Made by a program: the position numbers and the translations under genes. Shown here piece after piece: positions 14,817 through 22,921 of a DNA stretch of 55,107 nt. The DNA comes from Chloroflexota bacterium (GTDB lineage Bacteria > Chloroflexota > Dehalococcoidia > Lucifugimonadales > Lucifugimonadaceae): positions 1-55,107 of the forward strand of contig JAJCYY010000105.1 in assembly GCA_029262735.1 (NCBI GenBank). The letters are read 5' to 3'. Within the stretch, counting starts at the first letter, position 1; the number at the start of each line of letters is the position of its first letter. Under the pieces are notes generated by a model. The model was given only the letters and a program-made list of their open reading frames with translations, ran no database searches and was not told the DNA's origin.

Positions 14817-15713
14817 TTGACCACCGAATGGAGCTGGGAGCAGATCGCCTACCACGACGGGCTGACAGAGGGGCCGGCGTGGGATGGCTCGGGGCTGCTT
14901 TACAACGAGTGTGCGGCTAACACGACCTACCGCTGGGACCCACAGACGCAACAGCCCGTTATCTGGCGGTCGAACACGAACGCGGCAAACGGTATGACGT
15001 TCGACCGGTCCGGCGGCCTCTGGGCATGCGAGGGCGACGCTCACCGCGTCACTAAGATCAACAAAGACGACCCGAACGCCGAGCCGGAGGTGATTGCAGG
15101 CGCCTTCAATGGCGAAACCCTCAACTGGCCGAACGACCTCGCCGTTTCATCCACCGGCCGCGTCTACTTCTCAGACCCTAACTACACCTCGAATCCGAGT
15201 AACCAGCCGCATCAGTCGGTCTACATGGCAGAGCACAGCTTTGGCGGGGCGTGGAGCGTTACTCGCGTAACGTTCGACACTACTAAGCCAAACGGTGTCC
15301 TGCTATCGAGGGATGAGAAAACACTCTACGTGGCGGAGAGTCCGAGCACAGCAGACCAGCCGAAGGAGTTGCGCGGCTATCCGGTGCTTGAAAACGGGAC
15401 GCTGGGTGATGGCGAACAGCTCTATAGCTTCGGGGTGAACCGCGGCATCGATGGCATGACGCTGACGACTGACGGGCTGATCGTTGCGACGGCCGGGAAT
15501 CCAAACTCAGGACCGGGTTCGATGATCTACGTGTTCGAGCCGTCGGGCCTGGTGCGTTCGACGCACTTGACGCCCGCTGAGTCGCCAACGAACTGCACGT
15601 TCGGTGGAGGGTCGCTTGGCGATCTGTTTGTCACGTTCTCAACAGGCTTCGTCTACCGGGCGACAGGAACCGGGATGACCGGGCATCTTGCGTTCCCGGC
15701 GCGGCGCTACTGA
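14817..15713 (+). CDS. SMP-30/gluconolactonase/LRE-like protein (paralogue 2)
   Basis: A 298-residue propeller of the same family as its upstream neighbour, with E18 (LTEGPAW), LNWPNDLAVSSTGRVYFSDP, KPNGVLLS, RGIDGMTL and TNCTFGGGSLGDLFVTF. The start is TTG 14817: it has GAAGGA at 14803-14808 with ideal 8-base spacing and no ATG lies near. The two paralogues differ throughout, so the duplication is old or they were acquired separately. The C-terminus (HLAFPARRY) matches the LLYP ending of the first. Two adjacent lactonases suggest a sugar-acid or lactone degradation role, but no sugar dehydrogenase is next to them. The stop overlaps the convergent next gene by 7 bases. Confidence 0.9.
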   Translation: MTTEWSWEQIAYHDGLTEGPAWDGSGLLYNECAANTTYRWDPQTQQPVIWRSNTNAANGMTFDRSGGLWACEGDAHRVTKINKDDPNAEPEVIAGAFNGETLNWPNDLAVSSTGRVYFSDPNYTSNPSNQPHQSVYMAEHSFGGAWSVTRVTFDTTKPNGVLLSRDEKTLYVAESPSTADQPKELRGYPVLENGTLGDGEQLYSFGVNRGIDGMTLTTDGLIVATAGNPNSGPGSMIYVFEPSGLVRSTHLTPAESPTNCTFGGGSLGDLFVTFSTGFVYRATGTGMTGHLAFPARRY

Positions 15714-16126
15714 CCGGCTGCGGCAAACCGTTGTGTTGGAGGCGTCAGACACTCGAGCCATGCAACGACCGGGGCTGAGAAACCGTCGCTTTTTGCTTCG
15801 ATGACCCCGAGCCTGACCCTCTGGCCGGCGGTGAGCGGCTCCAGGCACGTCGGCGCGCCGGTGTCCGGATCTGGCCCGGAACGGAACCCTGCACCAGCCC
15901 GTTGCCAGCGTGCTCCCGCCACTATGTATCCTTCAGCGGGATCTCCGTCGTCTTCGTCGAAACCGATCGCCCATCCATCCTGGTTTACGCTGTTCACTTC
16001 ACCTGTGAGCACGCGGATATTGCCATCGGTACGCGTGCTCAACACGACACCGACTCCCAACAGCACCCCGAACAGCGCGCCGACACCGAATACGGCAGTA
16101 ATAATTCTCTTGCCATACGGATTCAT
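15707..16126 (-). CDS. Hypothetical membrane-anchored protein, 139 residues
   Basis: Unrecognised family. The N-terminus MNPYGKRIITAVFGVGALFG starts a single hydrophobic helix (about 8-30), which can be a signal anchor or an uncleaved signal peptide. The rest is soluble and probably outside the membrane. It holds a small beta-rich segment (RVLTGEVNSVNQDGWAIGFD) and two cysteines (APTCLEPL and WLECLTPP) that could form a disulfide; the pattern GEVNSV...GQRVRLGVIEA resembles an OB-like barrel, which is speculation. Its stop overlaps the SMP-30-like gene end. It is divergent from the PQQ-propeller lipoprotein gene, with 95 bases between the starts. It is a real gene by codon pattern and membrane signal. 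Confidence 0.65.
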   Translation of the reverse strand: MNPYGKRIITAVFGVGALFGVLLGVGVVLSTRTDGNIRVLTGEVNSVNQDGWAIGFDEDDGDPAEGYIVAGARWQRAGAGFRSGPDPDTGAPTCLEPLTAGQRVRLGVIEAKSDGFSAPVVAWLECLTPPTQRFAAAGQ

Positions 16127-16221
16127 GAAGACACCCCGAAACGGCTATCTGCTCTGGTTCGTGTTGCATCGTATTGTAGTTGTGGTACCGGTGTTCAAGT
16201 GCTGAATCCGGGAACTGCGTT

Positions 16222-17478
16222 ATGGACATCGAAAGGATTCACTACGTGCAATTGGCGTGGACATCAGCGCTTTTCCTCATCTCGATCATTGGCTTCGCAT
16301 GCTCTTCGACATCCGATTCTTTCGTTACCGCGTCTCCAGAGACGGAAGATGCTCCGGCACCGACGATTCCTGCAGAATCACCAGTCGCCACATCAACCAC
16401 CGTCACAACGACAGCGGTGCCTGACGCCGAACCTGTGGAAGTCTCGGGTTGGCCGATGTTCAGGTTCAGACCATCTCACACCGGGACACCGGATGGCGCA
16501 TCTGTCCCGACGGAGCCGAAACAACTCTGGCGATTCGACACCGGTGGCATAGTTGAGTCTTCACCTGCCGTGGTTGACGGCGTTGTCTACGTAGGCTCTT
16601 TTTCGAACGCTCTATTTGCTCTCGACGCTGAGACCGGCGAGGAGAACTGGCGCTTCGATGTCGGAGGCCTGCTCAGGGCATCACCTTCGGTTTCGAATGG
16701 ACTTGTCTACTTTGGTGCAGACGACGATCTGTTTTACGCGGTGGACGCTGTCACAGGCGAGGAACGCTGGCGGTTTCCGCTTGGCCCCGGCGGTGAGCAA
16801 TCGTCACCGGCGGTGGCCAACGGCAAGGTGTACTTCGGCGCGTTCGACCGCAACATATACGCTCTCAATGCACTCACCGGTGAACTTGTCTGGAGTGTTG
16901 AGACAGGTGGCGGGATCCTGTCTTCACCCGCTGTTGTCGACGGCGATCTCTACATCGGTTCTACAGATGGCGTCGTCTACTCGCTCGATGCCGAAACCGG
17001 CGACGAAAGATGGACCTTTCGCACTGGCGCTGCCGTTTTCTCGTCACCGACAGTCGCTGCCGGTCTCGTCGTGATCGGTTCTGACGACGGAGCAACTTAT
17101 GCGCTCGAAGCGGACACCGGACGGTTAAAGTGGCGGCTTGAGACGGGTGCACCGGTGTTCGCTTCACCAACGGCCACAGAAGACGCCTGGCTTTACATCG
17201 GTTCTCGCAGCGGGTTCATGCACGCGCAGAACCTGCTCAACGGCAGTCCGATCTGGCGGGTGTTTCTTGGCGGCGACATACTTTCGAGCGCAGCCGTTGC
17301 GGGGCGGGAACTGTACGTGGGATCAAGCGACGGCAAGGTCTACGCCCTCGACCGGGAGACCGGTGGGATCAACTGGACGATTGAGGTTGGCAACCTGGTG
17401 TGGAGCTCGCCGGCAGCTGCCGACGGTCGACTCTACTTCGGCTCGCATGACGGGTTCGTATATGGGTTCGGCGAGTGA
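16222..17478 (+). CDS. PQQ-like beta-propeller repeat lipoprotein
   Basis: A 418-residue exported propeller. From ATG 16222 (GGGA at 16210) the N-terminus has a hydrophobic segment ending IIGFAC, a lipobox, followed by a Ser/Thr/Pro-rich linker to about residue 85. About eight repeats of some 40 residues follow, each with the pattern SSPAVVDGVVYVGS...ALDAETGEENWRF, the PQQ-type blade also seen in BamB. In Gram-positive-like or monoderm cells this would be a surface lipoprotein. No quinoprotein dehydrogenase active-site residues are obvious, so a structural or protein-binding role is likelier than catalysis. It diverges from the small membrane protein gene. An upstream in-frame start at 16180 is less likely. 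Confidence 0.88.
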   Translation: MDIERIHYVQLAWTSALFLISIIGFACSSTSDSFVTASPETEDAPAPTIPAESPVATSTTVTTTAVPDAEPVEVSGWPMFRFRPSHTGTPDGASVPTEPKQLWRFDTGGIVESSPAVVDGVVYVGSFSNALFALDAETGEENWRFDVGGLLRASPSVSNGLVYFGADDDLFYAVDAVTGEERWRFPLGPGGEQSSPAVANGKVYFGAFDRNIYALNALTGELVWSVETGGGILSSPAVVDGDLYIGSTDGVVYSLDAETGDERWTFRTGAAVFSSPTVAAGLVVIGSDDGATYALEADTGRLKWRLETGAPVFASPTATEDAWLYIGSRSGFMHAQNLLNGSPIWRVFLGGDILSSAAVAGRELYVGSSDGKVYALDRETGGINWTIEVGNLVWSSPAAADGRLYFGSHDGFVYGFGE

Positions 17479-17722
17479 TGCGGTTGCGACATGTGACACG
17501 TGCGGAGAATTTACAGGCCTGATCTGCTAACTTACCGCAACCCTTCTCAAGGGGAACGGGACGCCTGATCGTCGATGGTCTTTGCATTGTGGAGGGACCG
17601 TGTCGAAAACGGTGAATGGTGTGCGTCGTTAGGGCAGACAGGCGGCCGGGTGCATGCACAACACTTCGGCCAGCAGTCACGGAAACCTGACGGGATTTGT
17701 TAGCAAGCAGGAGGATGAGCAG

Positions 17723-18508
17723 ATGGGAATTCGCACGAGTTACAAGCAGGGAACGCCGTCATGGGTTGACCTGGCGACGAGCGACCAGGACGGTGCAAAG
17801 AGCTTCTACGGAAGCCTCTTCGGCTGGAGCTGGGACGATAACGACATGGGTGATGGATCGACCTACTCGATGGCGCAACTGAAGGGTAAGTCGGCAGCCG
17901 CGGCATACACACAGCGCGCGGACGAGGCGTCGCAGGGTATCCCGCCGCACTGGACGACCTACATCACGGTTGACGATGCGGATGCGGTGGCCGGGAAGGT
18001 CGCCGGAGCCGGTGGACAGGTCTTCATGGAGCCGATGGATGTGTTCGATTCCGGGCGCATGGCCGTTGCTTCCGACCCGACCGGCGCAGTGATCGCTTTC
18101 TGGCAGCCGAAGGCGCATATCGGCTCTGAGATTGTCAACGAGGCCGGTGCGCTGGCGTGGAACGAATTGATCACGGACGATGTGGACAAGGCGGCGGCGT
18201 TTTTCAAAGCGGTGCTTGGCGTCGATGTGATGAACCAGACAGAGCCGTTCCCGTACTCAATGCTGATGGTGGACGAGAAGCCTGTCGGCGGGTTCATGGC
18301 GAAGAGTCCCGAGATGGGGCCGATGCCAAATGTCTGGGTGGTCTACTTCTCGGTGGATGACGCGGATTCGACCGCTGCGAAGGCGGAATCGCTTGGCGGA
18401 AAGATCATGGTCCCGCCGATGGACACACCGGTCGGCCGTTTCGCCGGTCTGACAGATCCCCAGGGCGCGTTGTTCTCGGTGATCAAGCTGAACGAAGTGA
18501 CGCCGTAG
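17723..18508 (+). CDS. VOC (glyoxalase/bleomycin-resistance)-family protein, Cfp30B-like
   Basis: A 261-residue protein made of two vicinal-oxygen-chelate domains, about 1-125 and 130-261. The first opens PSWVDLATSDQDGAKSFYGS and the second GALAWNELITDDVDKAAAFF; this doubling and wording resemble actinobacterial Cfp30B-type proteins. VOC proteins use paired beta-alpha-beta-beta-beta units that often bind a metal, but the usual His/Glu ligands are not clear here, so it may not be an enzyme. The start is ATG 17723, with AGGAGG at 17709-17714 and 8-base spacing; the upstream in-frame ATG at 17654 has no ribosome site. It is a single-gene unit. Cytosolic; substrate unknown. Confidence 0.85.
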   Translation: MGIRTSYKQGTPSWVDLATSDQDGAKSFYGSLFGWSWDDNDMGDGSTYSMAQLKGKSAAAAYTQRADEASQGIPPHWTTYITVDDADAVAGKVAGAGGQVFMEPMDVFDSGRMAVASDPTGAVIAFWQPKAHIGSEIVNEAGALAWNELITDDVDKAAAFFKAVLGVDVMNQTEPFPYSMLMVDEKPVGGFMAKSPEMGPMPNVWVVYFSVDDADSTAAKAESLGGKIMVPPMDTPVGRFAGLTDPQGALFSVIKLNEVTP

Positions 18509-18540
18509 CCGTACCGTCCGGCGAGTTGATTGATACGTAG

Positions 18541-18672
18541 CGCCCTCTCCCAGTTGGGAGGGGGCGCTGCACGAGGCTTTATGTGTCATCCCGCGAACAT
18601 AGGGCACCCGGCGGAGGGATTCTGATGGGCAATGTAAGAACGCCGGGGAGATTCTGAATCGATCGGTTCGGC
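18541..18672 (-). repeat. Hairpin and degraded family A repeat
   Basis: CGCCCTCTCCCAG/TTGGGAGGGGGCG (18541-18566) is a GC hairpin of the same kind as at 49135 and 49230. GTGTCATCCCG at 18581 and GGAGATTCTGAATCGATCGG near 18650 are the decayed ends of a family A repeat, inverted. The hairpin could act as a transcript end for the VOC gene but has no U-tract. Confidence 0.45.
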
Positions 18673-18748
18673 TTTGCCTAGGATGTAGTTAGTTCTGTCG
18701 ACATCATCGTCGGGTAGTCTGCGCTGCCAGCAATTCTGTCTCCCACAT

Positions 18749-18800
18749 TCTGGTGCCCACTTGTGGGCAACGCACCAGAACCGCTCTCTTCATCAGTGAA
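18749..18800 (+). repeat. Family B repeat fragment
   Basis: GCACCAGAACCGCTCTCTTC followed by ATCAGTGAAC matches the right end of family B; an inverted pair TTCTGGTGCCCAC/GTGGGCAACGCACCAGAA precedes it. Together with the repeat at 18541 this is all I can see in the 451-base gap 18509-18959. Confidence 0.5.
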
Positions 18801-18959
18801 CTGCTTCTACGGAGACGGTTTCGACCGATCTCAACATGATCACGGCCCGCGTTCGCCCACCCTCATCCAGGTCCTTCTCTGCCACTGAGGACGAAGTGCT
18901 TGCCACATAAACTTCACGCGCTATCCTGCATTCGATCACCTGAAACCGACTCCCCCGCC

Positions 18960-19328
18960 ATGCCCACTCAACTTCCAGAACCACTCTTAACCTGGCTTGA
19001 AAAAGTCCGCCCTGAACACCGGGCCCTACTGACCGCGTTGCACAACCTCCTGACCAGCGTCGAGCCTGGTTTTGCTGTCACCCTTAAATGGGGCAATCCG
19101 GCCTATTCCGTCAGAGGCGAGACCTTCGCCTACCTTGCTGACCAGACCGAATACGTCCACCTGGGCTTCTATAACGGCGCGCAGTTCAACGACCCTCACG
19201 GCCTCGTCGAAGGCACAGGCAAGCGCCTGCGCCATGTGAAGGTTTCATCTCTCGACCCGACAACAGAGCAACGACTGCGAGACACGATCAGTGCATCACT
19301 CGTCGTCAGTTCCGAGTACTCAGGCTGA
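18960..19328 (+). CDS. DUF1801-family protein
   Basis: A 122-residue soluble protein of the DUF1801 (YdhG/FrnE-like) family of unknown function. Its fold is recognisable from the order EPLLTWLEKVRPEHRALLTA, VTLKWGNPAYSVRGETFAYL, VHLGFYNGAQFNDPHGLVEG and TGKRLRHVKVSS. The start is placed at ATG 18960; an in-frame ATG at 18900 would add 20 unconserved-looking residues. No strong ribosome site is visible before either. It is the last gene before the valS T-box leader and has no functional link to it. The family call rests on remembered sequence patterns. Confidence 0.8.
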   Translation: MPTQLPEPLLTWLEKVRPEHRALLTALHNLLTSVEPGFAVTLKWGNPAYSVRGETFAYLADQTEYVHLGFYNGAQFNDPHGLVEGTGKRLRHVKVSSLDPTTEQRLRDTISASLVVSSEYSG

Positions 19329-19392
19329 CCTGCCAGCCATCAACGCCTCTTCGAGCGAACAAATTCGCCATCACTTGGAGCACGCCGCCTGA

Positions 19393-19421
19393 TTGACCCT
19401 CTAACTCGCCCGTGGTAGCTT
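19393..19421 (+). promoter_or_regulatory. Candidate promoter of the valS leader
   Basis: TTGACC (19393-19398), a 17-base spacer, and TAGCTT (19416-19421). It would start transcription near 19428, just where the T-box stem I begins. Confidence 0.55.
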
Positions 19422-19634
19422 CAGGAGAGTACGAATATCGCAAACGCTGCGACGGGGAGCAGTACCGGTTAAGCGGGCCTGAGAGAAGCGGCGGGAGGTG
19501 CGAGCCGCTGGCTATGGCAACCGGGAAGTCGCCCCTGAGCGGTCTGTCTGAACACCGGCGTTAACCGCCGGTTACTAGGTCAGAACGTAAGCCACGTTAC
19601 GGCAATGAGAGGTTTTCTGAAGGCAAAGCAGTTT

Positions 19635-19712
19635 GTCATACCGACCGGAGTGGAGGGATCTTCCCGTCTACTCCGGGTCAACCGAGAGATTCTGAATCAA
19701 GTTCAGAATGAC
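19635..19712 (-). repeat. Family A dispersed repeat, copy 4, inside the T-box leader
   Basis: Inverted full-length copy: GTCATACCGACCGGAGTGGA, GGGATCTTCCC, then GAGAGATTCTGAATCAAGTT and CAGAATGAC. It lies in the loop of a hairpin formed by CAGTT/AACTG (19629-19633 with 19713-19717) and GTTTTCTGAAG/CTTCAGAAAAC (19612-19622 with 19725-19735). Confidence 0.92.
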
Positions 19713-19756
19713 AACTGGTTTCGACTTCAGAAAACAAAAAAGGTGGCACCGCGGTC

Positions 19757-19787
19757 AACCCGTCCTTTTGTGAGGACGGGTTTTTTT
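19757..19787 (+). terminator. Intrinsic terminator of the valS T-box
   Basis: AACCCGTCC, loop TTTTGTGA, GGACGGGTT, then a TTTTT run. Its 5' strand overlaps the antiterminator partner CCTTTT, giving the usual switch. Confidence 0.95.
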
Positions 19788-19866
19788 GTTCTTGGGGAGC
19801 AATGACCAATCCCACGAGTCCTCCAGCCGAATACTCACCAACTCCGACCAGACAGAGAAGAAAAAA

Positions 19867-22632
19867 ATGACGATCAGCAAGCAACAGGTTCGGTCAATCG
19901 AATTTGGCGACCTGCCGAAACGCTTCGACATCCCTGAGCGTGAGGCGCACTGGCGCGAAATATGGGACCGGCTCGGGATTCATGGGCACGACCACTCGCA
20001 GCCGCGCGCCAGTAACTACGTCATCGACTCGCCGCCGCCAACGGCAAGTGGCTCCCTGCACCCCGGCCACATCTTCTCCTACACGCACCAGGACATCATT
20101 GCACGCTATCGACGCATGACCGGCTGGAACGTCGTCTACCCGATGGGCTGGGACGACAACGGCCTGCCCACGGAGCGACGGGTCCAGAACTTCTTCGGCG
20201 TCCGCTGCGATCCTGACCATGCCGTTGAGCCTGAACTAGCCGCCGCCCAGGGCATCAACAAAACCCGTGCCATTCTCGACTCGCTCCGTCCCCACAAAGA
20301 GCGCCAGAAGAACCCCCTGCCCATCGCCCGGGAGGACTTCATCCGCATCTGCCACTTCGTCACCGAGGAGGATGAGCAGGCTTACAAGGACCTGTTCTAC
20401 CGCATGGGCTACTCGATCGACTGGGGCGAGGAGTATTCGACCATCGACGATCGCAGCCGCCGCATCGCCCAACGAAGTTTTCTCGACCTCGACAAGAACG
20501 GCCACGTCTACACGGCCGAGCTGCCGACCATGTGGGACGTCGATTTCCAGACCGCTGTCGCGCAGGCAGAGGTCGAAGACCGTGAGAAACAGGGCGCGTA
20601 CCACGACATCGAATTCGCGGTGGAAGCTCCCGAAGGCGAAAGTCCGAAAAGCTTCACCATCTCAACCACCCGTCCCGAGCTCCTGGCCGCATGTGTCGGA
20701 GTGACCGCCCACCCTGACGACCCGCGTTTCAAAGGTCTTTTCGGCAAGTTCGCCATCACGCCCGCCTTCTTCTCCCGCGTCCCGATCTTCCCGAGCGACA
20801 AGGCTGATCCTGAGAAAGGCACCGGCATTCTGATGGTCTGTACCTTCGGTGACCAGACGGACGTCGAGTGGTGGCGAGAGAACAGCCTTGCGCTGAAACC
20901 GATGCTGGATAAAGACGGCCGCATTCGGCACATGGAGTACGGCGAGGAGTGGGAGGCCGTTCTCGGCTACGAAGACCGGGCAAAAGAAAATTTTGACAGT
21001 CTCGTGGGACTGCGGGTGAACCAGGCCAAGCGCCGGACAGTCGAGATGCTGAAAGACCCGGCCAACTCCGCCACAGGAAAAAACGCGCCCCTCATCGGCG
21101 AACCAGAACCCATCTCGCACCCCGTCCGCTACTACGAAAAGGGCGACAACCCGATTGAATACCTCACATCGCGCCAGTGGTTCGTCAGCCTGCTCGACAA
21201 GAAAGCCGGTCTGCAGGCGAAAGGTGAAAAAGTGCGCTGGCGGCCCGACTTCATGCACAAGCGCTACGCCAACTGGACAGACGGCCTGAACGCCGACTGG
21301 GGCATATCCCGGCAGCGCTCCTTCGGTGTGCCGATCCCGGTCTGGTATCCGCTCAATGAACACCGCGAGCGTGACTACGCGAACTACATCGTCGCAACTC
21401 CTGAATCCCTTCCCGTCGACCCGACAGCCTCGCCGCCTCCCGGCTATTCCGAGGAGCAGCGCGGCAAGCCGAGTGGCTTCGAAGCCGAAGTGGACGTCTT
21501 CGACACCTGGTTCACATCGTCGCTCACACCCCAGATCGTTGCACGCTGGGGCGACGCAGACGACCGCATGGACCAGCTTTTCCCGATGGACCTCCGCCCG
21601 CAGGCGCACGACATCATCCGTACGTGGGCCTTCTACACCATCGCCAAGGCCATGCTGCACCACGACGACGTGCCGTGGCGCAACGCCGCCATATCCGGCT
21701 TCATCATCGACCCTGACCGCAAGAAGATGTCGAAGTCCAAGGGCAACACCATCACACCGCTGCCGCTGGTTGAGCAGTACGGCGCTGACGCGGTGCGTTA
21801 CTGGTCGTCGAACGGCCGACTCGGCATGGACATGGCGTTCGACGAATCGGTCTTCAAGATCGGCGGCAAACTGGTCACCAAGCTGTACAACGCTGGAAAG
21901 TTCGTACTGGCGCAGACCGGTCCGCAGGGCGACATAACGAATGAGCTCGACAAGGCGTTTGTTGCGGAATTAAAAGAGGTCGTCCGGCGTGCCACAGCCG
22001 CGTTCGACGAGTACGAATTCGCCATCGCGCTGCAGGTGACAGAGGAGTTCTTCTGGAGCGGTTTTACCGACAACTACATCGAGCTGCTCAAAGGCAGGAC
22101 GCGCAGCGAAGAAGATCTGGAAGGGCGAGCATCTGCGGTTGCGGGCCTGCGGCTCGGACTGTCCGTGATGCTGCGACTGCTTGCACCATTCGTCCCGACC
22201 ATCACTGACGAGGTGTGGTCGTGGGTCTTCGCAGACGAAACTGGAATCCCGTCAGTCCACATGGCGCCGTGGCCGGGCGAGTCTGCGGCTGCCATCCTGA
22301 GCTCGTCGAAGGGTGGCGCACTCCCGCAACCGCATACGCTTGAGCGCGTCCCCGTCCCGGAAAACAGCAACTCATTCACCGCAGCCTGCGACGCCATAGC
22401 CGCGGTCCGAAAAGCCAAGTCCGAAGCCGGCATATCCCTCGGCAAACCGCTGTCGTCGCTCGTGCTCGCCGCCGACGAAACGGGCAGGGCAGACCTCTCA
22501 CTCGTTCTCTCAGACGTAGCAGCAGCAGGAGGCGCGCCAGAAGTCCACTTCAACGGCGCTGCTGGCACGTCCACAGATGCGAGGTTCGTAGCTGCGATTG
22601 AGCCGGTGGAAGATCCGGTGGAGAAAGAATAG
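19867..22632 (+). CDS. valS: Valine--tRNA ligase
   Basis: ValRS, a class Ia synthetase, 921 residues from ATG 19867. It charges tRNA-Val and edits misactivated threonine. The HIGH-type motif is HPGH (H65-H68), followed by the ValRS-specific VVYPMGWDDNGLPTERRVQN. KMSKS is at about 620 (KKMSKSKGN). The CP1 editing domain spans about 220-430. Compared with the Gram-negative and Bacillus enzymes it ends without the C-terminal coiled-coil arm, as in actinobacterial-type ValRS. AGAGAAG precedes the ATG closely. An in-frame TTG at 19786 lies in the terminator and is not the start. The gene is single, controlled by the T-box just upstream. Confidence 0.97.
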   Translation: MTISKQQVRSIEFGDLPKRFDIPEREAHWREIWDRLGIHGHDHSQPRASNYVIDSPPPTASGSLHPGHIFSYTHQDIIARYRRMTGWNVVYPMGWDDNGLPTERRVQNFFGVRCDPDHAVEPELAAAQGINKTRAILDSLRPHKERQKNPLPIAREDFIRICHFVTEEDEQAYKDLFYRMGYSIDWGEEYSTIDDRSRRIAQRSFLDLDKNGHVYTAELPTMWDVDFQTAVAQAEVEDREKQGAYHDIEFAVEAPEGESPKSFTISTTRPELLAACVGVTAHPDDPRFKGLFGKFAITPAFFSRVPIFPSDKADPEKGTGILMVCTFGDQTDVEWWRENSLALKPMLDKDGRIRHMEYGEEWEAVLGYEDRAKENFDSLVGLRVNQAKRRTVEMLKDPANSATGKNAPLIGEPEPISHPVRYYEKGDNPIEYLTSRQWFVSLLDKKAGLQAKGEKVRWRPDFMHKRYANWTDGLNADWGISRQRSFGVPIPVWYPLNEHRERDYANYIVATPESLPVDPTASPPPGYSEEQRGKPSGFEAEVDVFDTWFTSSLTPQIVARWGDADDRMDQLFPMDLRPQAHDIIRTWAFYTIAKAMLHHDDVPWRNAAISGFIIDPDRKKMSKSKGNTITPLPLVEQYGADAVRYWSSNGRLGMDMAFDESVFKIGGKLVTKLYNAGKFVLAQTGPQGDITNELDKAFVAELKEVVRRATAAFDEYEFAIALQVTEEFFWSGFTDNYIELLKGRTRSEEDLEGRASAVAGLRLGLSVMLRLLAPFVPTITDEVWSWVFADETGIPSVHMAPWPGESAAAILSSSKGGALPQPHTLERVPVPENSNSFTAACDAIAAVRKAKSEAGISLGKPLSSLVLAADETGRADLSLVLSDVAAAGGAPEVHFNGAAGTSTDARFVAAIEPVEDPVEKE

Positions 22633-22921
22633 CGACGTATCTCAGCCGCGATTTCGCGTAACCTCGGTATCAAAGCCGGTCACACATCATCGCAAACCGG
22701 CACGTCTCGATCTGCGCCGTGATGATCTCTCATACCTCAATCGTGTGCATTCGCGAGAACGGTGAGAGTCCCATGACATCACGGGTTGAGAACACGGCAG
22801 ACGGGTCTGCGCTAGTGCGCAAATAGGCGAACATGCGTATGATCCCCCAACGCATCAGCCGACCCGAAGCGGGAGGTTGCAGGCTTTATCACGATGTCAT
22901 GGGGTTCTGGAGGTTGGTCGC

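Larger units (their letters stand above)
19430..19790 (+). promoter_or_regulatory. T-box riboswitch for valS, valine-specific, transcriptional
   Basis: A tRNA-sensing leader. Stem I is closed by CGCT...AGCG and GGGG...CCCC (19446-19540), with the GGGGAGCAGTACCGG block paired to AACCGGGAAGTCGCCCC. By alignment to the glyQS leader the specifier codon is GUC (valine) at 19528-19530. The GAGAG...GGAGGTGCGAGCCGC block (19481-19508) matches the apical AG-bulge region. A hairpin ACCGGCG/CGCCGGT follows at about 19554-19573. The T-box sequence AGGTGGCACCGCGG is at 19741-19754. AAAAGG (19738-19743) can pair with CCTTTT (19764-19769) to make the antiterminator, exclusive with the terminator at 19757-19787. 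Between stem I and the T-box, an 11-bp stem encloses a 78-bp family A repeat. Uncharged tRNA-Val should permit read-through into valS. Confidence 0.95.

Noticed and set aside
17479..17722. Possible structured RNA in the gap before the VOC gene
   Set aside because: No conserved riboswitch block, hairpin series or terminator was seen; only weak inverted pairs.
19786..19866. N-terminal extension of valS from a TTG in the terminator
   Set aside because: The TTG lies in the T-tract of the T-box terminator, which cannot be coding; the ATG at 19867 with an upstream AGAGAAG fits the family start.
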